Source: a virus. Taken from it: 36,025 nt of DNA. Made by a program: the position numbers and the translations under genes. The stretch is taken from positions 1-36,025 of IMG/VR virus record IMGVR_UViG_3300049812_001538; one strand, written 5' to 3'. The notes beneath the pieces are model-generated. The model was not told where the DNA came from. It did not search any database and saw only the letters and a program-made list of their open reading frames with translations. Shown here piece after piece: positions 8,088-15,716 of this stretch; the first letter of the stretch is position 1; each line of letters starts with the position of its first letter.

Positions 8088-8549
8088 ATGGCACGATTAA
8101 CCGTAAACGAAGCCGGAACTTCCGGATATACTCACGTCATCTCATTATCATTTGATGATTTAGCAAAAATTAAACTAGGCACAGACCCATTCAATGGTGA
8201 AACATTAGGTACAGCTGGTCAACTTCCAATCGCATCTATCCCAGCGGGTGGTGCTGTTGAGTTAGCCGGTGTCTTTGAATCAACTGCACTTGCTGGTGCT
8301 ACTGACATCACTTTAGATGTTGGTACTACAGCTGGTGACCCAGATGAGTTCATTGATGCTCTTGATGTTGATGGAATGTCAGCTCCAGTATTTAACTCTG
8401 GAGATGGATTCACTGGTAACCAATCACAAGCGGTTCCTTACCAAGCAGAAACTACTATTCTTGCTGAAGTTAACGGAACAACTGCTAGCTTAACTGCTGG
8501 TAACATTGTTATCGGATTACGCATCATTGATCTAGGATCATTTGCATAA
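8088..8549 (+). CDS. Probable capsid decoration or head fibre protein
   Basis: 153 residues, with a clear ribosome binding site (AAGGAGA) and placed directly after the capsid gene and before a strong terminator. It is therefore expected to be expressed at a capsid-like level. The sequence is beta-rich, low in Lys and Arg, and full of Ala, Gly and Thr. The end, GNIVIGLRIIDLGSFA, resembles small jelly-roll or beta-sandwich head proteins. Assignment is by position and composition only. Confidence 0.6.
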   Translation: MARLTVNEAGTSGYTHVISLSFDDLAKIKLGTDPFNGETLGTAGQLPIASIPAGGAVELAGVFESTALAGATDITLDVGTTAGDPDEFIDALDVDGMSAPVFNSGDGFTGNQSQAVPYQAETTILAEVNGTTASLTAGNIVIGLRIIDLGSFA

Positions 8550-8558
8550 TACAAATTT

Positions 8559-8590
8559 GGTCGGGGGCGAAAGCCCCCTACCTTTTTTTT
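8559..8590 (+). terminator. Rho-independent terminator after capsid genes
   Basis: A perfect GGGGGC-GAAA-GCCCCC hairpin with a GNRA tetraloop at 8563-8578, extended by GGT/ACC after a one-base mismatch, is followed by eight T at 8583-8590. It separates the strongly expressed head genes from the tail genes. Confidence 0.93.
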
Positions 8591-8613
8591 AATTTAAAAC
8601 TACTTAAATACTT

Positions 8614-8922
8614 ATGGATATTATTACGGACTTACCAAAAAGTTTTACAACTGGTGAAATAGACGCAGCATTTATGAATGAAATCAAAAGTGGTTTCAAA
8701 TTAGAAAAAGAAACTGAGCACTTACGAGTTGCTCAAGCAAAAAAAGAAGCTAATCAATTAAGAGGAAAAACGCACCCAACTTTGGGTAAACCAGTGGCTA
8801 CTATTCCGGCTCGTGACTTCTTTCGACTAACTCAAAAATACGGACACGATCAAGTCCACTCAAAAGAATTCTTAAAGTACTACAATAAAAAGTTCCCAGA
8901 ACTTAGCCCTAATCAGATATAA
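8614..8922 (+). CDS. Hypothetical protein before the adaptor
   Basis: 102 residues, Lys-rich and helical, first gene after the terminator. No signal peptide or membrane segment is visible. The C-terminal part ARDFFRLTQKYGHDQVHSKE looks like a compact helical domain. The stop overlaps the next start (TAATG). Function is unknown; the position suggests a head-tail joining role. Confidence 0.65.
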   Translation: MDIITDLPKSFTTGEIDAAFMNEIKSGFKLEKETEHLRVAQAKKEANQLRGKTHPTLGKPVATIPARDFFRLTQKYGHDQVHSKEFLKYYNKKFPELSPNQI

Positions 8923-9851
8923 TGCAAGACAGAAACTATAGTGGAGTCGGAGGATTAAAAGCTTTAATACAAGCACTAGCTGGAGTCAGTTCTTTTACTA
9001 CAGAAGAAGAAGTTAATATATTAGATTTTGTAAACAGAAGAGCTTCTCAAGCTTACAATATGAGTCCTTCTTGGTCTAGGTATTTAGTATCTTCAGAGGG
9101 TAGAGATATTAATGCTTATACTTTATCCGGGGCAACTGGTACTACAACCGTAAATCAAAATTACAAATTTGTAGGATCCAATGATGGAACAGTAGGTATA
9201 TCCGGAACTAATGTATATCAAGGTGTAACAACAAGTACTATTATAATTTATAAAACAACAAGCGGATGGAGAATAGACTCCGGTGCTTCAGTAGCTGATA
9301 CCAACGGAGATGAAAAATATACTGTAACTGCTGGTGCTCAAGTTTTTATAGAAGCGGATACTAATAAAAAAGATGTAATAGAAAATGTAGTAACTTGGAC
9401 TGGAACTGGTTCTCTTTTAGTAGAGCCTAAGAATCTAATACCTTACGCCGAAACTGGAAAAAATACAATCGGAGAGTTTACTAGAATACATAGGAAACAA
9501 GCATTTTATAATAACTCTGCACTTGAGTACGACTTCTTTGTGGATGCAACCGGTGCTAATGTTCTTAATATAGTTTCCGGAAATGATAGTAAAGCATTTG
9601 TAACTTACAAAAAACAGTTGGCTCTATTTACAGACACTTCAACTGATATTCCGGGAGAGTTCTTTCATTACTTAGCTCACGGTGCTTATTCAGATTTCCT
9701 ACGTATGGATGGTCAACACGGAAAAGCCTTGACCGAAGAACAAGTAGCAGAAGGTTATATTGCTATGCAGTTAGAACAAATAGATATTCGCAATAATAAT
9801 AACTCAATCAACAAGAAATTTTCAACTTACGTCAACCGCCAAAGTCGCTGA
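8922..9851 (+). CDS. Probable head-tail adaptor with inserted beta domain
   Basis: 309 residues. The N-terminal helices (ILDFVNRRASQAYNMSPSW, about 47-65) and the C-terminal segment (GEFFHYLAHGAYSDFLRMDG, about 247-266) are the kind of helical pieces found at the two ends of podovirus connector/adaptor proteins (tail tubular A-like). Between them sits a Thr/Gly-rich beta region of about 130 residues that looks like an insertion. It would bind below the portal and receive the nozzle. The gene is coupled to the upstream one by TAATG. The family call is tentative. Confidence 0.55.
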   Translation: MQDRNYSGVGGLKALIQALAGVSSFTTEEEVNILDFVNRRASQAYNMSPSWSRYLVSSEGRDINAYTLSGATGTTTVNQNYKFVGSNDGTVGISGTNVYQGVTTSTIIIYKTTSGWRIDSGASVADTNGDEKYTVTAGAQVFIEADTNKKDVIENVVTWTGTGSLLVEPKNLIPYAETGKNTIGEFTRIHRKQAFYNNSALEYDFFVDATGANVLNIVSGNDSKAFVTYKKQLALFTDTSTDIPGEFFHYLAHGAYSDFLRMDGQHGKALTEEQVAEGYIAMQLEQIDIRNNNNSINKKFSTYVNRQSR

Positions 9852-9856
9852 TTGCG

Positions 9857-9875
9857 TTGACACTTAATGTAAAAT
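9857..9875 (+). promoter_or_regulatory. TTGACA-N7-TAAAAT motif before 9882 gene
   Basis: TTGACA at 9857-9862, 7-base spacer, TAAAAT at 9870-9875, six bases before the next ATG. It is the third case of the same 7-base spacing in an intergenic gap of the structural arm. Transcription from it would give an almost leaderless message. Confidence 0.35.
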
Positions 9876-9881
9876 ACTCAT

Positions 9882-10199
9882 ATGGCAAACTCATACGTAA
9901 CCAACTTATATCCGAAGCCGACTCCCGGCGTAACTGACCAAACTCTTACAGTTGATGCAACAGCTGGAGGTGTACAGTTCGGAACTGCGTTTAATAGCTT
10001 GACTCGATATATTGTCCTTGATGTTCAAGGTGCAGATGTTCGAGTAACTTATGATGACTCAGCTCCTACTACTACAAACGGTCATATCCTTTTCGCTGGA
10101 CGTTCTTACACTTGGAGTAAACAAGCCGCAGCCGCCGCTAAATTTATCCGAGACGGAGGAACAGACGCTACTATCCACGCTTCAGAATTTACTGATTAA
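9882..10199 (+). CDS. Small structural protein
   Basis: 105 residues, beta-rich, with YIVLDVQGADVRVTYDDSAP near the middle and GHILFAGRSYTWSKQ after it. This resembles the small beta-sandwich proteins found beside connector genes in many phages, but I cannot name a family. It sits between the adaptor and the large fibre gene. No Shine-Dalgarno sequence is visible. Confidence 0.65.
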   Translation: MANSYVTNLYPKPTPGVTDQTLTVDATAGGVQFGTAFNSLTRYIVLDVQGADVRVTYDDSAPTTTNGHILFAGRSYTWSKQAAAAAKFIRDGGTDATIHASEFTD

Positions 10200-10201
10200 T
10201 T

Positions 10202-12826
10202 ATGTCCTCCGAACTTTTAGGTTCCGCCCAAAATGTACTCAAGGGCAACCTTGGTGGTGCTTGGGACATTAACAAGGGCTATGCGGACGCTTACACCGAT
10301 CTAGGAATAGCTCGTAGGTTCGGCGGTGCATCAGCTGCGTACTCATTGCGAGATATTGGTGCAATGAATGGTTCTGTTGTAAGAGTTCGTAGAGAACCTC
10401 ACGATACTTCAGCTGGTATAGATGACGAAATAAACTTCTCAGCTAATCAAGTACAGAGCGGTGCATTAGAAGATTGGGTAAATGGTAAACTAGAAGATAC
10501 ACTCCCAGCAGATGTAGCAACATCCGCAGCTGCTTATAGTCTTCGTAAGGTAAAAGCTAGTTACAGCGGTGATGCAGTTCGTATTCGTAGAAGCTCAGAT
10601 GATGTAGAGGTAGATGTAGCTTTTGATTCAGATGATAAGGTAAGTGCTAGTTCTGCTATTACAAATATAGCTGAACAAGGTGGCGAAATTGGAAGCACAA
10701 CTGCTACTGACCTTAATGGATTTTTAAATGAAACATTATCAAATAGATTTAGTGCAGTAGATTACCCAAGTGGTATTGGTTCTAATTTTAGAAAATGGAG
10801 TGCATTAACAGCAACATCTAACTCATTTGTTGCAACTACTGGAACATTTGCTGATAACTCAGCTAGATACAACTATGTACTACCCGAAACAATAACAGCA
10901 AGCGAAGCTGGTAATACTACATTTAGATTTTCTGGAACTGTAGATTATACAGCTAGTGGAGGAACTGGTATAATTATAAAAGCTGGCACTAATGCTACTG
11001 CTTCTTCTACTGCTACTTTTGCAAACCAAACATCAACTGGTGTAGGCACAATAGCATCTAATGCTTTTAAATTTGTTGATGGAGACTCTGGAGACTTTTT
11101 ATTTGAATTTACTGGTAATGGTTCAAATGCATTTAGGTCTATTGTATTTTCACAAACAATCGTTAGTTCTGGTAGTTCTTCTATATCATTAACTAATCTT
11201 AAATTTGAAATAATTAAACACGGAGCTACTGTCCACACTTGGTACGACCAAGCTGGGTCAAACAATGCAGTTCAAGAGACTGCTGCTAACCAACCAAAGA
11301 TTGCAGAAAGTGGAGCATTGCTTGCTGATGGATTATTATTTGATGGCAGTAATGGTGTATTAGTTAGCACAAGTTTTAGTGCTACTCAACCGATTACTAC
11401 ATCGGCTGTATTTAAATCATCAAACACATCTGATTCACAAACTGTTATAGGAGGTGTGAGTTCTAATTATATTATTCATCGTTCTGGAAGTGCCGCTACA
11501 GCTGGATTAAATGCTGGTACTTTGCTTGCACCATTTAGTTCTATAACATCTAAGCAATTAATGACTACATTAGCTAGTGGAACTTCATCTACAGTTTCAC
11601 AAAATGGAGTCATATCTAGTACTGGAAATGCTGGAACAAATAATCAGACTGATTTAGGAATTGGCTCAAATGGAAATGGGGGTACAGCTGGTTCTGGAAG
11701 TGCTAAATTTGATGGAAGCATAGAAGAAGTAATTGTTTATGATTCAGACCAATCAGCTAATCGCTTTAAGATTGAGTCCAACATCAATAACTATTATGGT
11801 TTGTACAATGATGCGAATGAGTTAGCTGCAGATTTTGCTAAGTCTGGTTTAGCTACTATTTCAAATACTTCAAAAGATGAATTTACTGGAGAGACAACAG
11901 ATGGTAACGATGCTTACTTCGGAGTAGAATTAAATGATAAGGTAGCTAGTGCAGATATAATATATATATCTTTTAACTCTACGAAAGCATTATCTTCTGG
12001 TGTAGGATTAAGAGAAACAATTGCTGGAACTCTATCACAAGCATCTATAACATCAGTTAGTGTTGGCTTTAACTCAATAGCATTAACATCAAATAATAAT
12101 GATGCTAAATTTATATCATTTGTAGATGATACTGATACTTCATTTACAATATCTGATTTCAAAGTATCTCGCATAGCTCGTAATGGTTTCGTACAAACTT
12201 GGTACGACCAAAGTAGTAATGGGATTGATATGGCTCAAACAACAGCTGCTGACCAACCTCATATTGTTGAAAATGGTGGCATCTGTAAAGACCCAAGCGG
12301 AAATAATCCAACTGTTAAATTTGTAAATGTAGGAACTAATTTAGGAAGTACATTTATGACTGCAACACCAATATCTGGAGGTCAAAATCCTTTTACTCAT
12401 TTGCTTGTAGCTAGTTCAACAAATACTGGAGCTAGTGGTCAGACTTTTGTTGGTTGTGCGGATGGTGTTGATTTAAGGTTATCTACATTAGCTATGAGGA
12501 TGCGTTCTGGTAATACAAACAGAACTACAAGTTCTAATACTTTAACATCAAATACTAATTCATTATTAACATATATAAGAGCCTCTGGAAGAGTTCCTAA
12601 AATGGCTTTAAATAATAATGCACTAGAAGTTGAATCTGCTGCACCAGATGCTGGTTCAGATAATTTAAATGAAATACTAGGAGAAAATTCTACAAGTGCA
12701 TCAAGTGATTCCTTTGGATTAGTTGGAACTATTTCAGAATCTATACTTTATACTTCAGATAAAAATTCAGAATCAGAATTAAGTGATTTAAAAACTGATA
12801 TAGATAATCATTACAATATATTTTAA
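10202..12826 (+). CDS. Large tail fibre with duplicated LamG/arabinofuranosidase-like modules
   Basis: 874 residues. Two N-terminal copies of an AYSLR...VR[VI]RR unit (about 40-75 and 115-150) and two TWYDQ-type units (TWYDQAGSNN near 346 and TWYDQSSNG near 666) are each followed by a jelly-roll-like stretch with NQPKI or DQPHI. These motifs are typical of the arabinofuranosidase-B-like/LamG beta-sandwich repeats found in marine phage fibres, which probably bind host glycans. The two TWYDQ copies share a 15-base DNA identity (ACTTGGTACGACCAA), consistent with internal duplication. Location before the lysis-type block and composition (Ser, Thr, Asn, Gly) fit an adhesin. Confidence 0.72.
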   Translation: MSSELLGSAQNVLKGNLGGAWDINKGYADAYTDLGIARRFGGASAAYSLRDIGAMNGSVVRVRREPHDTSAGIDDEINFSANQVQSGALEDWVNGKLEDTLPADVATSAAAYSLRKVKASYSGDAVRIRRSSDDVEVDVAFDSDDKVSASSAITNIAEQGGEIGSTTATDLNGFLNETLSNRFSAVDYPSGIGSNFRKWSALTATSNSFVATTGTFADNSARYNYVLPETITASEAGNTTFRFSGTVDYTASGGTGIIIKAGTNATASSTATFANQTSTGVGTIASNAFKFVDGDSGDFLFEFTGNGSNAFRSIVFSQTIVSSGSSSISLTNLKFEIIKHGATVHTWYDQAGSNNAVQETAANQPKIAESGALLADGLLFDGSNGVLVSTSFSATQPITTSAVFKSSNTSDSQTVIGGVSSNYIIHRSGSAATAGLNAGTLLAPFSSITSKQLMTTLASGTSSTVSQNGVISSTGNAGTNNQTDLGIGSNGNGGTAGSGSAKFDGSIEEVIVYDSDQSANRFKIESNINNYYGLYNDANELAADFAKSGLATISNTSKDEFTGETTDGNDAYFGVELNDKVASADIIYISFNSTKALSSGVGLRETIAGTLSQASITSVSVGFNSIALTSNNNDAKFISFVDDTDTSFTISDFKVSRIARNGFVQTWYDQSSNGIDMAQTTAADQPHIVENGGICKDPSGNNPTVKFVNVGTNLGSTFMTATPISGGQNPFTHLLVASSTNTGASGQTFVGCADGVDLRLSTLAMRMRSGNTNRTTSSNTLTSNTNSLLTYIRASGRVPKMALNNNALEVESAAPDAGSDNLNEILGENSTSASSDSFGLVGTISESILYTSDKNSESELSDLKTDIDNHYNIF

Positions 12827-12828
12827 TT

Positions 12829-13083
12829 ATGAGCGAAGAAGAAATTACAATCAATTACTTAGTATACGAAACACTAGACGATGCTATTGCAAGAGCAGAC
12901 ACAGAGGGTGCTAGACGAGGCTATGCTTACCACAGAGTAGGTAGCGGCACTCGTTATAGAACTTACCCTCTAGAGACTGCTGATGCAAAGTATGCACTAG
13001 TTGTGGACGGATACGAACTAACCGAAGACGAAGAGTCTTCTATTGTTACAAGTGTAACATTCCCAGAACCAGAGGAAGTATAA
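12829..13083 (+). CDS. Small hypothetical protein after fibre
   Basis: 84 residues, acidic. The central segment EGARRGYAYHRVGSGTRYRTYPL followed by KYALVVDGYELTEDE suggests a small alpha/beta fold. It follows the fibre gene after two bases and ends one base before the next start. It may be a fibre-associated assembly factor, but no family is recognised. Confidence 0.65.
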   Translation: MSEEEITINYLVYETLDDAIARADTEGARRGYAYHRVGSGTRYRTYPLETADAKYALVVDGYELTEDEESSIVTSVTFPEPEEV

Positions 13084-13084
13084 T

Positions 13085-13243
13085 ATGGAAGAAACACTAC
13101 AGAGATTATCAGTAGGAGTATTTGGTTGGATTGCAACTGATACACTACAAGACATTGATTTAATGATGGGGATAATGTCCAAGGGTGTTATAATAGCTTT
13201 AACTACTTTATCAATACTTAAACTAATCAAAGAACTAAAATGA
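13085..13243 (+). CDS. Small membrane protein (52 aa), possible holin partner
   Basis: ATG at 13085, 53 codons including the stop. The second half contains an uncharged segment (GVIIALTTLSIL) flanked by Lys, so one membrane span is likely, with an amphipathic start. The stop overlaps the ATG of the holin-like gene (ATGA), indicating coupled translation. Small single-span proteins next to holins are often accessory holins or antiholins. That role is inferred from context. Confidence 0.65.
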   Translation: MEETLQRLSVGVFGWIATDTLQDIDLMMGIMSKGVIIALTTLSILKLIKELK

Positions 13244-13647
13244 CAACAGAATTATTAGCAATGCTTGGAGGAGGATTCTCTGGGTTCGTATTTAAATTAA
13301 TCGGAACTATGGTGCAAAATCAAGCAGCCATTACCGAAGGACTTATAAAGAAACAAGAAGCATCGGACAAAAGTGCAGATGCAGCAGCAGCTAGGGTAGA
13401 TGCCTTTGGTGCTTGGACACGAAGAATTATAGTTTTGACTGTATTGTTTGGAGTAATCATTGCACCCTTCATCTTAGCTCATAGTGACGAAGGTGTAACA
13501 GTTGCCGCAGAATACAGCAAATGGTTTGGTCTAATGAAAGGTACAGCTTACCAAACTCTTCACGGATATATTATCCTCCCCGAAATCAAGACAGCTGTTA
13601 TTAGTATAATCAGTTTCTACTTCGGAAGTGCCGCAGTAAGTAAATAA
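13240..13647 (+). CDS. Probable holin (3TM type)
   Basis: 135 residues. A hydrophobic N-terminal segment (LLAMLGGGFSGFVFKLIGTM) is followed by a charged Ala-rich helix, a basic WTRRIIVLTVLFGVIIAPF span and a final span IISFYFGSAA. The plan, including the conserved-looking TRR before the second span, resembles the 3TM holins found in gene transfer agents and marine phages. It would form inner-membrane lesions that end infection. It is coupled to the small membrane gene before it. Confidence 0.68.
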   Translation: MTTELLAMLGGGFSGFVFKLIGTMVQNQAAITEGLIKKQEASDKSADAAAARVDAFGAWTRRIIVLTVLFGVIIAPFILAHSDEGVTVAAEYSKWFGLMKGTAYQTLHGYIILPEIKTAVISIISFYFGSAAVSK

Positions 13648-13656
13648 CTTTATGAA

Positions 13657-14499
13657 ATGGACAAGAAAACTGCTAGAGATAAACTTAAAGAATTACGTGA
13701 TTCTTTGTCTCAATTACTTGAAGGCAAAGATTACCAAAGTTCTGAAGAAATTAAAGAGCAGTCCGCTGAAGCTATACAGCAAGCTAGAAAAGCTAGTTCT
13801 ACGCTTAAAAAATCTTTTATTGAAAAAATAAAAGATCTTCCGGTTGTACAGAAGGTAAGTGAACTAGGAACTGCTGGTAGTGTCGCTGTAAGTACAGCCG
13901 CAGTTGCTCAGACAACGGTTGCTATAGACCAAACAGAAGTCTTCGTAGCTAGTGTCGCAAACGATGTTATAGAGGAACGTATCGAGGTTCCTATGTTTAT
14001 TGATACCTTTGTTGATTTCCATTATTTAAATGATTGGGGTCAAGTAGTAATGGCGGAGAAGGTAGAAATTGCTCAAGACTTTGTAGAGAAAGCTGAAGCT
14101 ATCGCCGCACCTTCTGCACCCGCTCCTTCACAATATCAAAGTCCCTCCTCTGAGGGTTCCAAACCTTCATCTTCCGAACCTTCACCATCCCAAGAGACCG
14201 GCGGTCAGAACGAGAAGCAGCCATCTGATAACAAATCAGAAGAGCAATCAGAAAAGGAAGCCAAAGCAGAAGAAAAAAGTCCATCAGAAGAAACTAAAAA
14301 CGATTCAGAAAAAGATAAAGGAGATAAGCAAGAACAAGCCCCACAAGAAAAAACTGAAGATAAACAACCGTCTCAAGAAAATAATTCATCCTCTGAACCT
14401 AGCACAGAATCTAGAGGTGTCAATAATCAATTACCTATAATAGAAACTCCTATTGATATGAATGACACATCAATAAGACAAGTATCACCAACAAGCTAA
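13657..14499 (+). CDS. Coiled-coil plus Ser/Glu/Lys-rich disordered protein
   Basis: 280 residues. Residues 1-70 form a charged coiled coil. Residues about 75-105 are Ala/Val/Thr-rich and mildly hydrophobic, and 110-150 look folded (VPMFIDTFVDFHYLNDWGQV). From about 155 to 255 the sequence is a disordered Ser, Pro, Glu, Gln and Lys tract. The plan, a membrane-proximal helix with a long polar linker, could suit a protein spanning the periplasm during lysis or an adsorption protein, but I do not recognise a family. It sits between the holin-like gene and two more membrane genes. Confidence 0.6.
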   Translation: MDKKTARDKLKELRDSLSQLLEGKDYQSSEEIKEQSAEAIQQARKASSTLKKSFIEKIKDLPVVQKVSELGTAGSVAVSTAAVAQTTVAIDQTEVFVASVANDVIEERIEVPMFIDTFVDFHYLNDWGQVVMAEKVEIAQDFVEKAEAIAAPSAPAPSQYQSPSSEGSKPSSSEPSPSQETGGQNEKQPSDNKSEEQSEKEAKAEEKSPSEETKNDSEKDKGDKQEQAPQEKTEDKQPSQENNSSSEPSTESRGVNNQLPIIETPIDMNDTSIRQVSPTS

Positions 14500-14669
14500 T
14501 GGAATTTTTTAAATATATATTCGATAACTACAAGGACAATATGCTCGGTATGGTATTTGCATACATTGGTATAATATCTATAGTAATGATGTTTCTACCT
14601 AAGGATAACTTCATTTCTAAACTCTTCAGAGAGTTCGCTTCAATCTTTACATCCCTATTCAAAAAATGA
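14499..14669 (+). CDS. Single-span membrane protein (56 aa)
   Basis: The ATG at 14499 overlaps the previous stop (TAATG), and the stop overlaps the next start (ATGA). The 56-residue product has one strong membrane span (MVFAYIGIISIVMMFL, about 18-33) with a basic, amphipathic C-terminus ending in Lys-Lys. It belongs to the membrane-protein block from 13085 to 14992. Function is unknown. Confidence 0.7.
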   Translation: MEFFKYIFDNYKDNMLGMVFAYIGIISIVMMFLPKDNFISKLFREFASIFTSLFKK

Positions 14670-14992
14670 GCCACGAACTAGATTATCCCCTATTTCCAAT
14701 AATTGAACCAGAATATCCATTGTTGCCTATAGAGCAACCAATTGAGCAACCTATTGAGATAGAAGAACCTATATCTATAGTTATATCGGATACACCGTTC
14801 TTCTACATTCCAGATATGCCAGAGTTTTTAAGAGAAGATTTTAAAGGACTAGAGTTCGAGGGAGTACAATACAGTTGGAAAGAGTTCGATTACAGACTTT
14901 CAGTGGATTACAATAGTGTTCCGGAACCAGCATTTGTTGGTTTATTTATGGGACTGTGTCTACTAACATTAACCCTAATCAAGAGGAAATAA
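14666..14992 (+). CDS. Membrane protein with PEP-CTERM-like tail
   Basis: 108 residues. The N-terminal half is acidic and Pro/Ile-rich with near-repeats of IEQP. The C-terminus reads VPEP at 85-88, then a 16-residue hydrophobic span (AFVGLFMGLCLLTLTL), then IKRK. That order of VPEP, span and basic end is the known PEP-CTERM sorting signal handled by host exosortases. No N-terminal signal peptide is visible, so the match may be convergent. It lies at the end of the membrane block, translationally coupled to the gene before it. Confidence 0.65.
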   Translation: MSHELDYPLFPIIEPEYPLLPIEQPIEQPIEIEEPISIVISDTPFFYIPDMPEFLREDFKGLEFEGVQYSWKEFDYRLSVDYNSVPEPAFVGLFMGLCLLTLTLIKRK

Positions 14993-14994
14993 CT

Positions 14995-15075
14995 ATGGCA
15001 TACGGATCGTACAAGAAAAAACCTACTAAAATGACAAAAGCTAGAATAGCAAAAATGAAACCCAAAAAGAAGTAA
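14995..15075 (+). CDS. Lys-rich mini-protein (26 aa)
   Basis: ATG at 14995 with an AGAGGA ribosome binding site 7 bases upstream, and 27 codons including the stop. Ten of 26 residues are Lys and one is Arg. The stop forms TAATG with the next start. It is the first of eight very small genes in a row. Such short polybasic peptides could bind DNA or RNA, but I know of no named family. Confidence 0.6.
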   Translation: MAYGSYKKKPTKMTKARIAKMKPKKK

Positions 15076-15212
15076 TGCACGGTCGAATGATGTCAGTTGT
15101 AGTCCTCGGTAAAAAGGACAAGAAAGGTGCGTGTTGCCCAGCTTGTGCTGCTGAGATGGAAGCTGAACAAAGCAGACGTAAGTTACCAAATTATAACAGA
15201 AGGAAAGTATAA
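15075..15212 (+). CDS. Mini-protein with CCPAC motif (45 aa)
   Basis: The ATG at 15075 overlaps the preceding stop, and its own stop overlaps the next start (TAATG at both ends). The 45-residue product has a GACCPACAAEME centre, where a C-P-A-C knuckle could bind one metal half-site, and a basic C-terminus (RRKLPNYNRRKV). Nothing in the sequence indicates export. Confidence 0.58.
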   Translation: MHGRMMSVVVLGKKDKKGACCPACAAEMEAEQSRRKLPNYNRRKV

Positions 15213-15337
15213 TGCCCCCAGAAAAATATAGTGCAAAGCAAAAGAAATTAGCTAGGTTAGCAATACCTAGAGACAAAATAACAGCAGAGGATTTGGAGGT
15301 CCTAAGAGGTGGAAAGAAAAATATTAAGCGTAGCTAG
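15212..15337 (+). CDS. Basic mini-protein (41 aa)
   Basis: Starts at 15212 within a TAATG overlap and ends at TAG 15335-15337. The 41 residues are mostly helical and basic (YSAKQKKLARLAIPRDKI, then LRGGKKNIKRS). The last 29 bases overlap the GTG-initiated gene that follows. No family is recognised. Confidence 0.58.
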   Translation: MPPEKYSAKQKKLARLAIPRDKITAEDLEVLRGGKKNIKRS

Positions 15338-15425
15338 AAAGCTAGAACAAGCTAGTAAGGCACACGCCGGACAAGCTAAATTATTAAAATCATTAGTCAA
15401 AAATGGCACCAAAAAGAAAAGGTAA
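15309..15425 (+). CDS. Basic helical mini-protein, GTG start (38 aa)
   Basis: There is no ATG in this frame. I choose GTG at 15309 because GGAGG lies at 15295-15299, nine bases upstream. The 38-residue product is a basic amphipathic helix (ILSVARKLEQASKAHAGQAK) ending in a Lys/Arg cluster. It overlaps the preceding gene by 29 bases and the following one by 23 bases. This is the least certain member of the cluster. Confidence 0.45.
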   Translation: MERKILSVARKLEQASKAHAGQAKLLKSLVKNGTKKKR

Positions 15426-15564
15426 TAAAATCTGCCCAGCTGGTATAGCTTGGGCTCGTAGAACTTTTGACAAGTATCCTAGCGCTTACGCTAATATGGC
15501 TGCTTCTAAGTATTGTAAAGATCCTAATTATGCAAAGGGAGCTAAACGTAAAAAGAAAAAGTAA
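15403..15564 (+). CDS. Basic mini-protein with paired Cys (53 aa)
   Basis: ATG at 15403, 53 residues. The core ICPAGIAWARRTFDKYPSAY and NMAASKYCKDPNYAKG looks like a compact conserved module seen in marine phage genomes, with one Cys at each end, and it finishes in a poly-Lys tail. The stop overlaps the next start (TAATG). Function is unknown; a nucleic-acid or virion role is plausible from charge only. Confidence 0.62.
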   Translation: MAPKRKGNKICPAGIAWARRTFDKYPSAYANMAASKYCKDPNYAKGAKRKKKK

Positions 15565-15716
15565 TGGCTGAATTAACAAAAAGGCAAAAGAAAGCTATGA
15601 AAGAACATTCGGTTCATCACAGTGCAAAGCATATGAACTTTATGCGTAAACTTATTAAAGAGGGTTCTACGTTTACACAAGCTCATACTAAAGCAATGAA
15701 GAAGGTAGGAAAGTAA
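15564..15716 (+). CDS. Basic His-rich mini-protein (50 aa)
   Basis: 50 residues from ATG 15564 with TAATG overlaps at both ends. The sequence is Lys-rich and contains a HSVHHSAKH stretch, so metal binding is possible. The segment FMRKLIKEGSTFTQAHTKAMKKVGK resembles short helical DNA- or RNA-binding phage peptides. No named family. Confidence 0.6.
   Translation: MAELTKRQKKAMKEHSVHHSAKHMNFMRKLIKEGSTFTQAHTKAMKKVGK

Noticed and set aside
10945-11265. 106-codon antisense frame inside the fibre gene, and similar antisense frames elsewhere
   Set aside because: They mirror the Thr/Ser/Ala-rich composition of the sense genes, with no start signals or domain-like sequence.
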